A DNA stretch of 6,844 nt from assembly GCA_030691225.1 (NCBI GenBank), contig JAUYES010000524.1:1-6844 (forward strand). The letters are read 5' to 3'. The notes below the pieces were generated by a model that had not been told where the DNA came from, did no database searches, and was given only the letters and a program-made list of their open reading frames with translations. Positions 6,132 to 6,844 of this stretch are shown piece by piece. Source of the DNA: Holophaga sp. Its GTDB lineage: Bacteria > Acidobacteriota > Holophagae > Holophagales > Holophagaceae. The position numbers were made by a program, and so were the translations under genes. Numbering within the stretch: position 1 is the stretch's first letter; every line of letters begins with the position of its first letter.

Positions 6132-6787
6132 AGTGGATCCTTCCCGCGGAGCCACGCGGTGCACACCAAGACGGCGAAGGCGAAACCCAGCAAGAGCATG
6201 GCCGTGCGATTGGCTCCGGCCATATCGAAGGACTGCACTTGATCAAACAACGCAATCGAGGCGGTGCGGGTGCGCCCCGGCAGATTGCCGCCCACCATGA
6301 GCACCACCCCGAATTCGCCGATCGCATGGGCGAAGGAGAGAATCACCCCCGACAGCAGACCCCGCCAGGCCAGGGGCAGCGCCACGCGCAAGTAGGTTCC
6401 GCTCCGACTTGAGTTCAAGGTCGAAGCCACCTCCAGCAAGCGACGGTCAACACCACCAAGAGATGACACGAGCGGCTGAAGGAAAAAGGGCAGGTTGGTG
6501 AACACCTGAGCGAGCAGCAACCCACTGAAACTGAAGACCAGCGGGGAGCCCGTCAGGCTCTCCCAGGCGTGTCCGATGGGACTGCGCGGCCCCAGCGCCA
6601 CGATGAGGTAAAAGCCCAGCACCGTGGGCGGCAGGATTAAGGGCAGCGAGGTGAGGGCTTCCACCACCGCCTTCCCCCGAAAGCGCCCGAAGGCCAAAAG
6701 ATAGGCCAGGATCAATCCAATCGGAAGCAGAACCAGGGTCGATGCCGAGGCAAGCCTAAGACTGAGTCGAACAGCTTCCCAATCCAT
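6122..6787 (-). CDS. modB: Molybdate ABC transporter permease, ModB
   Basis: This 221-residue inner-membrane protein is the molybdate channel that pairs with ModA and ModC. About five hydrophobic segments are visible. Family signatures include LPLILPPTVLGFYL (48-61), FTNLPFFLQPL (96-106), and AHAIGEFGVVLMVGGNLPG (153-171) followed by RTRTASIALFDQVQ (172-185). The EAA loop, which contacts the ATPase, spans about 119-139 (EVASTL onward, ending RVALPL); its normally conserved Gly is Asn at 125, a departure from most ABC permeases. The start is the ATG at 6787, which forms TGATG with the modA stop; a GTG one codon upstream is also in frame. No strong Shine-Dalgarno is seen, consistent with translation coupled to modA. 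It overlaps modC by 10 bases. Confidence 0.93.
   Translation of the reverse strand: MDWEAVRLSLRLASASTLVLLPIGLILAYLLAFGRFRGKAVVEALTSLPLILPPTVLGFYLIVALGPRSPIGHAWESLTGSPLVFSFSGLLLAQVFTNLPFFLQPLVSSLGGVDRRLLEVASTLNSSRSGTYLRVALPLAWRGLLSGVILSFAHAIGEFGVVLMVGGNLPGRTRTASIALFDQVQSFDMAGANRTAMLLLGFAFAVLVCTAWLRGKDPLWR
6138..6144 (-). promoter_or_regulatory. Ribosome binding site deciding the modC start
   Basis: GGAAGGA on the minus strand sits 6 bases before the ATG at 6131 and lies inside the 3' end of modB. It favours this ATG over the in-frame GTG at 6164. Confidence 0.7.
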
Positions 6788-6843
6788 CACGGACGACCAA
6801 AGCCATGGCGGGCGAGAATGGTCTGACCTTCATTGCCGAGCAG
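6787..6843 (-). CDS. modA: C-terminal end of the periplasmic molybdate-binding protein ModA, partial
   Basis: The frame enters from the window edge and gives 18 residues, LLGNEGQTILARHGFGRP, before TGA. The pattern L-x-x-E-G-Q-x-I-(x3)-(Y/H)-G-F is the typical end of ModA-family molybdate-binding proteins, where the final helix precedes a short GF tail. The stop overlaps the modB ATG (TGATG), as expected for modA-modB coupling. ModA would capture molybdate (and often tungstate) in the periplasm and deliver it to ModB. With only the tail visible, it cannot be distinguished from a related oxyanion-binding protein by sequence; the position directly before modB is the main support. Confidence 0.75.
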   Translation of the reverse strand: MLGNEGQTILARHGFGRP

Positions 6844-6844
6844 G

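Noticed and set aside
5601..6242. A 213-codon plus-strand frame opposite modC
   Set aside because: It mirrors the conserved ATPase frame and has no family features of its own.

Overview
The window carries a compact metal-uptake and metalloenzyme locus, nearly all on the minus strand. Reading in the direction of transcription (high to low coordinates), it holds the last 18 residues of a molybdate-binding protein (modA), the molybdate permease and ATPase (modB, modC), a tungstate-type permease and ATPase (tupB, tupC), a 157-base intergenic region, a 16-cysteine polyferredoxin, a large aldehyde:ferredoxin oxidoreductase (AOR) family protein, and a small ThiS/MoaD-like sulfur carrier ending in Gly-Gly. 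At the low-coordinate edge, on the plus strand and converging on the sulfur-carrier gene, is the C-terminal end of a response-regulator receiver domain.

The five transport genes are tightly packed. modA and modB share a TGATG junction, modB and modC overlap by 10 bases, modC and tupB are 2 bases apart, and tupB and tupC share an ATGA overlap. This looks like one transcript. The 157-base gap before the polyferredoxin holds an 11-base direct repeat, a weak dyad and two back-to-back hairpins just upstream of a good Shine-Dalgarno, so the aor genes may have their own control. A perfect 14-bp hairpin lies 10 bases past the AOR stop codon, before the sulfur-carrier gene.

The genes make functional sense together. 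Mod and Tup would import molybdate and tungstate. AOR-family enzymes bind tungsten (or molybdenum) through a bis-pterin cofactor plus a [4Fe-4S] cluster. The polyferredoxin would carry the electrons. A MoaD-type protein supplies the dithiolene sulfur of the pterin. The arrangement resembles the AorA-AorB core of the Aromatoleum-type AOR, but no FAD subunit is seen here. No tungstate-binding protein (TupA) is seen either; it could lie outside the window.

The organism is most likely an anaerobic or facultatively anaerobic bacterium with moderately high GC. The 741-residue AOR and the mod/tup/aor linkage would fit Desulfobacterota or a similar group, but the sequence alone does not settle the lineage. 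No rRNA, tRNA, CRISPR array, insertion sequence or other mobile-element signature was seen.
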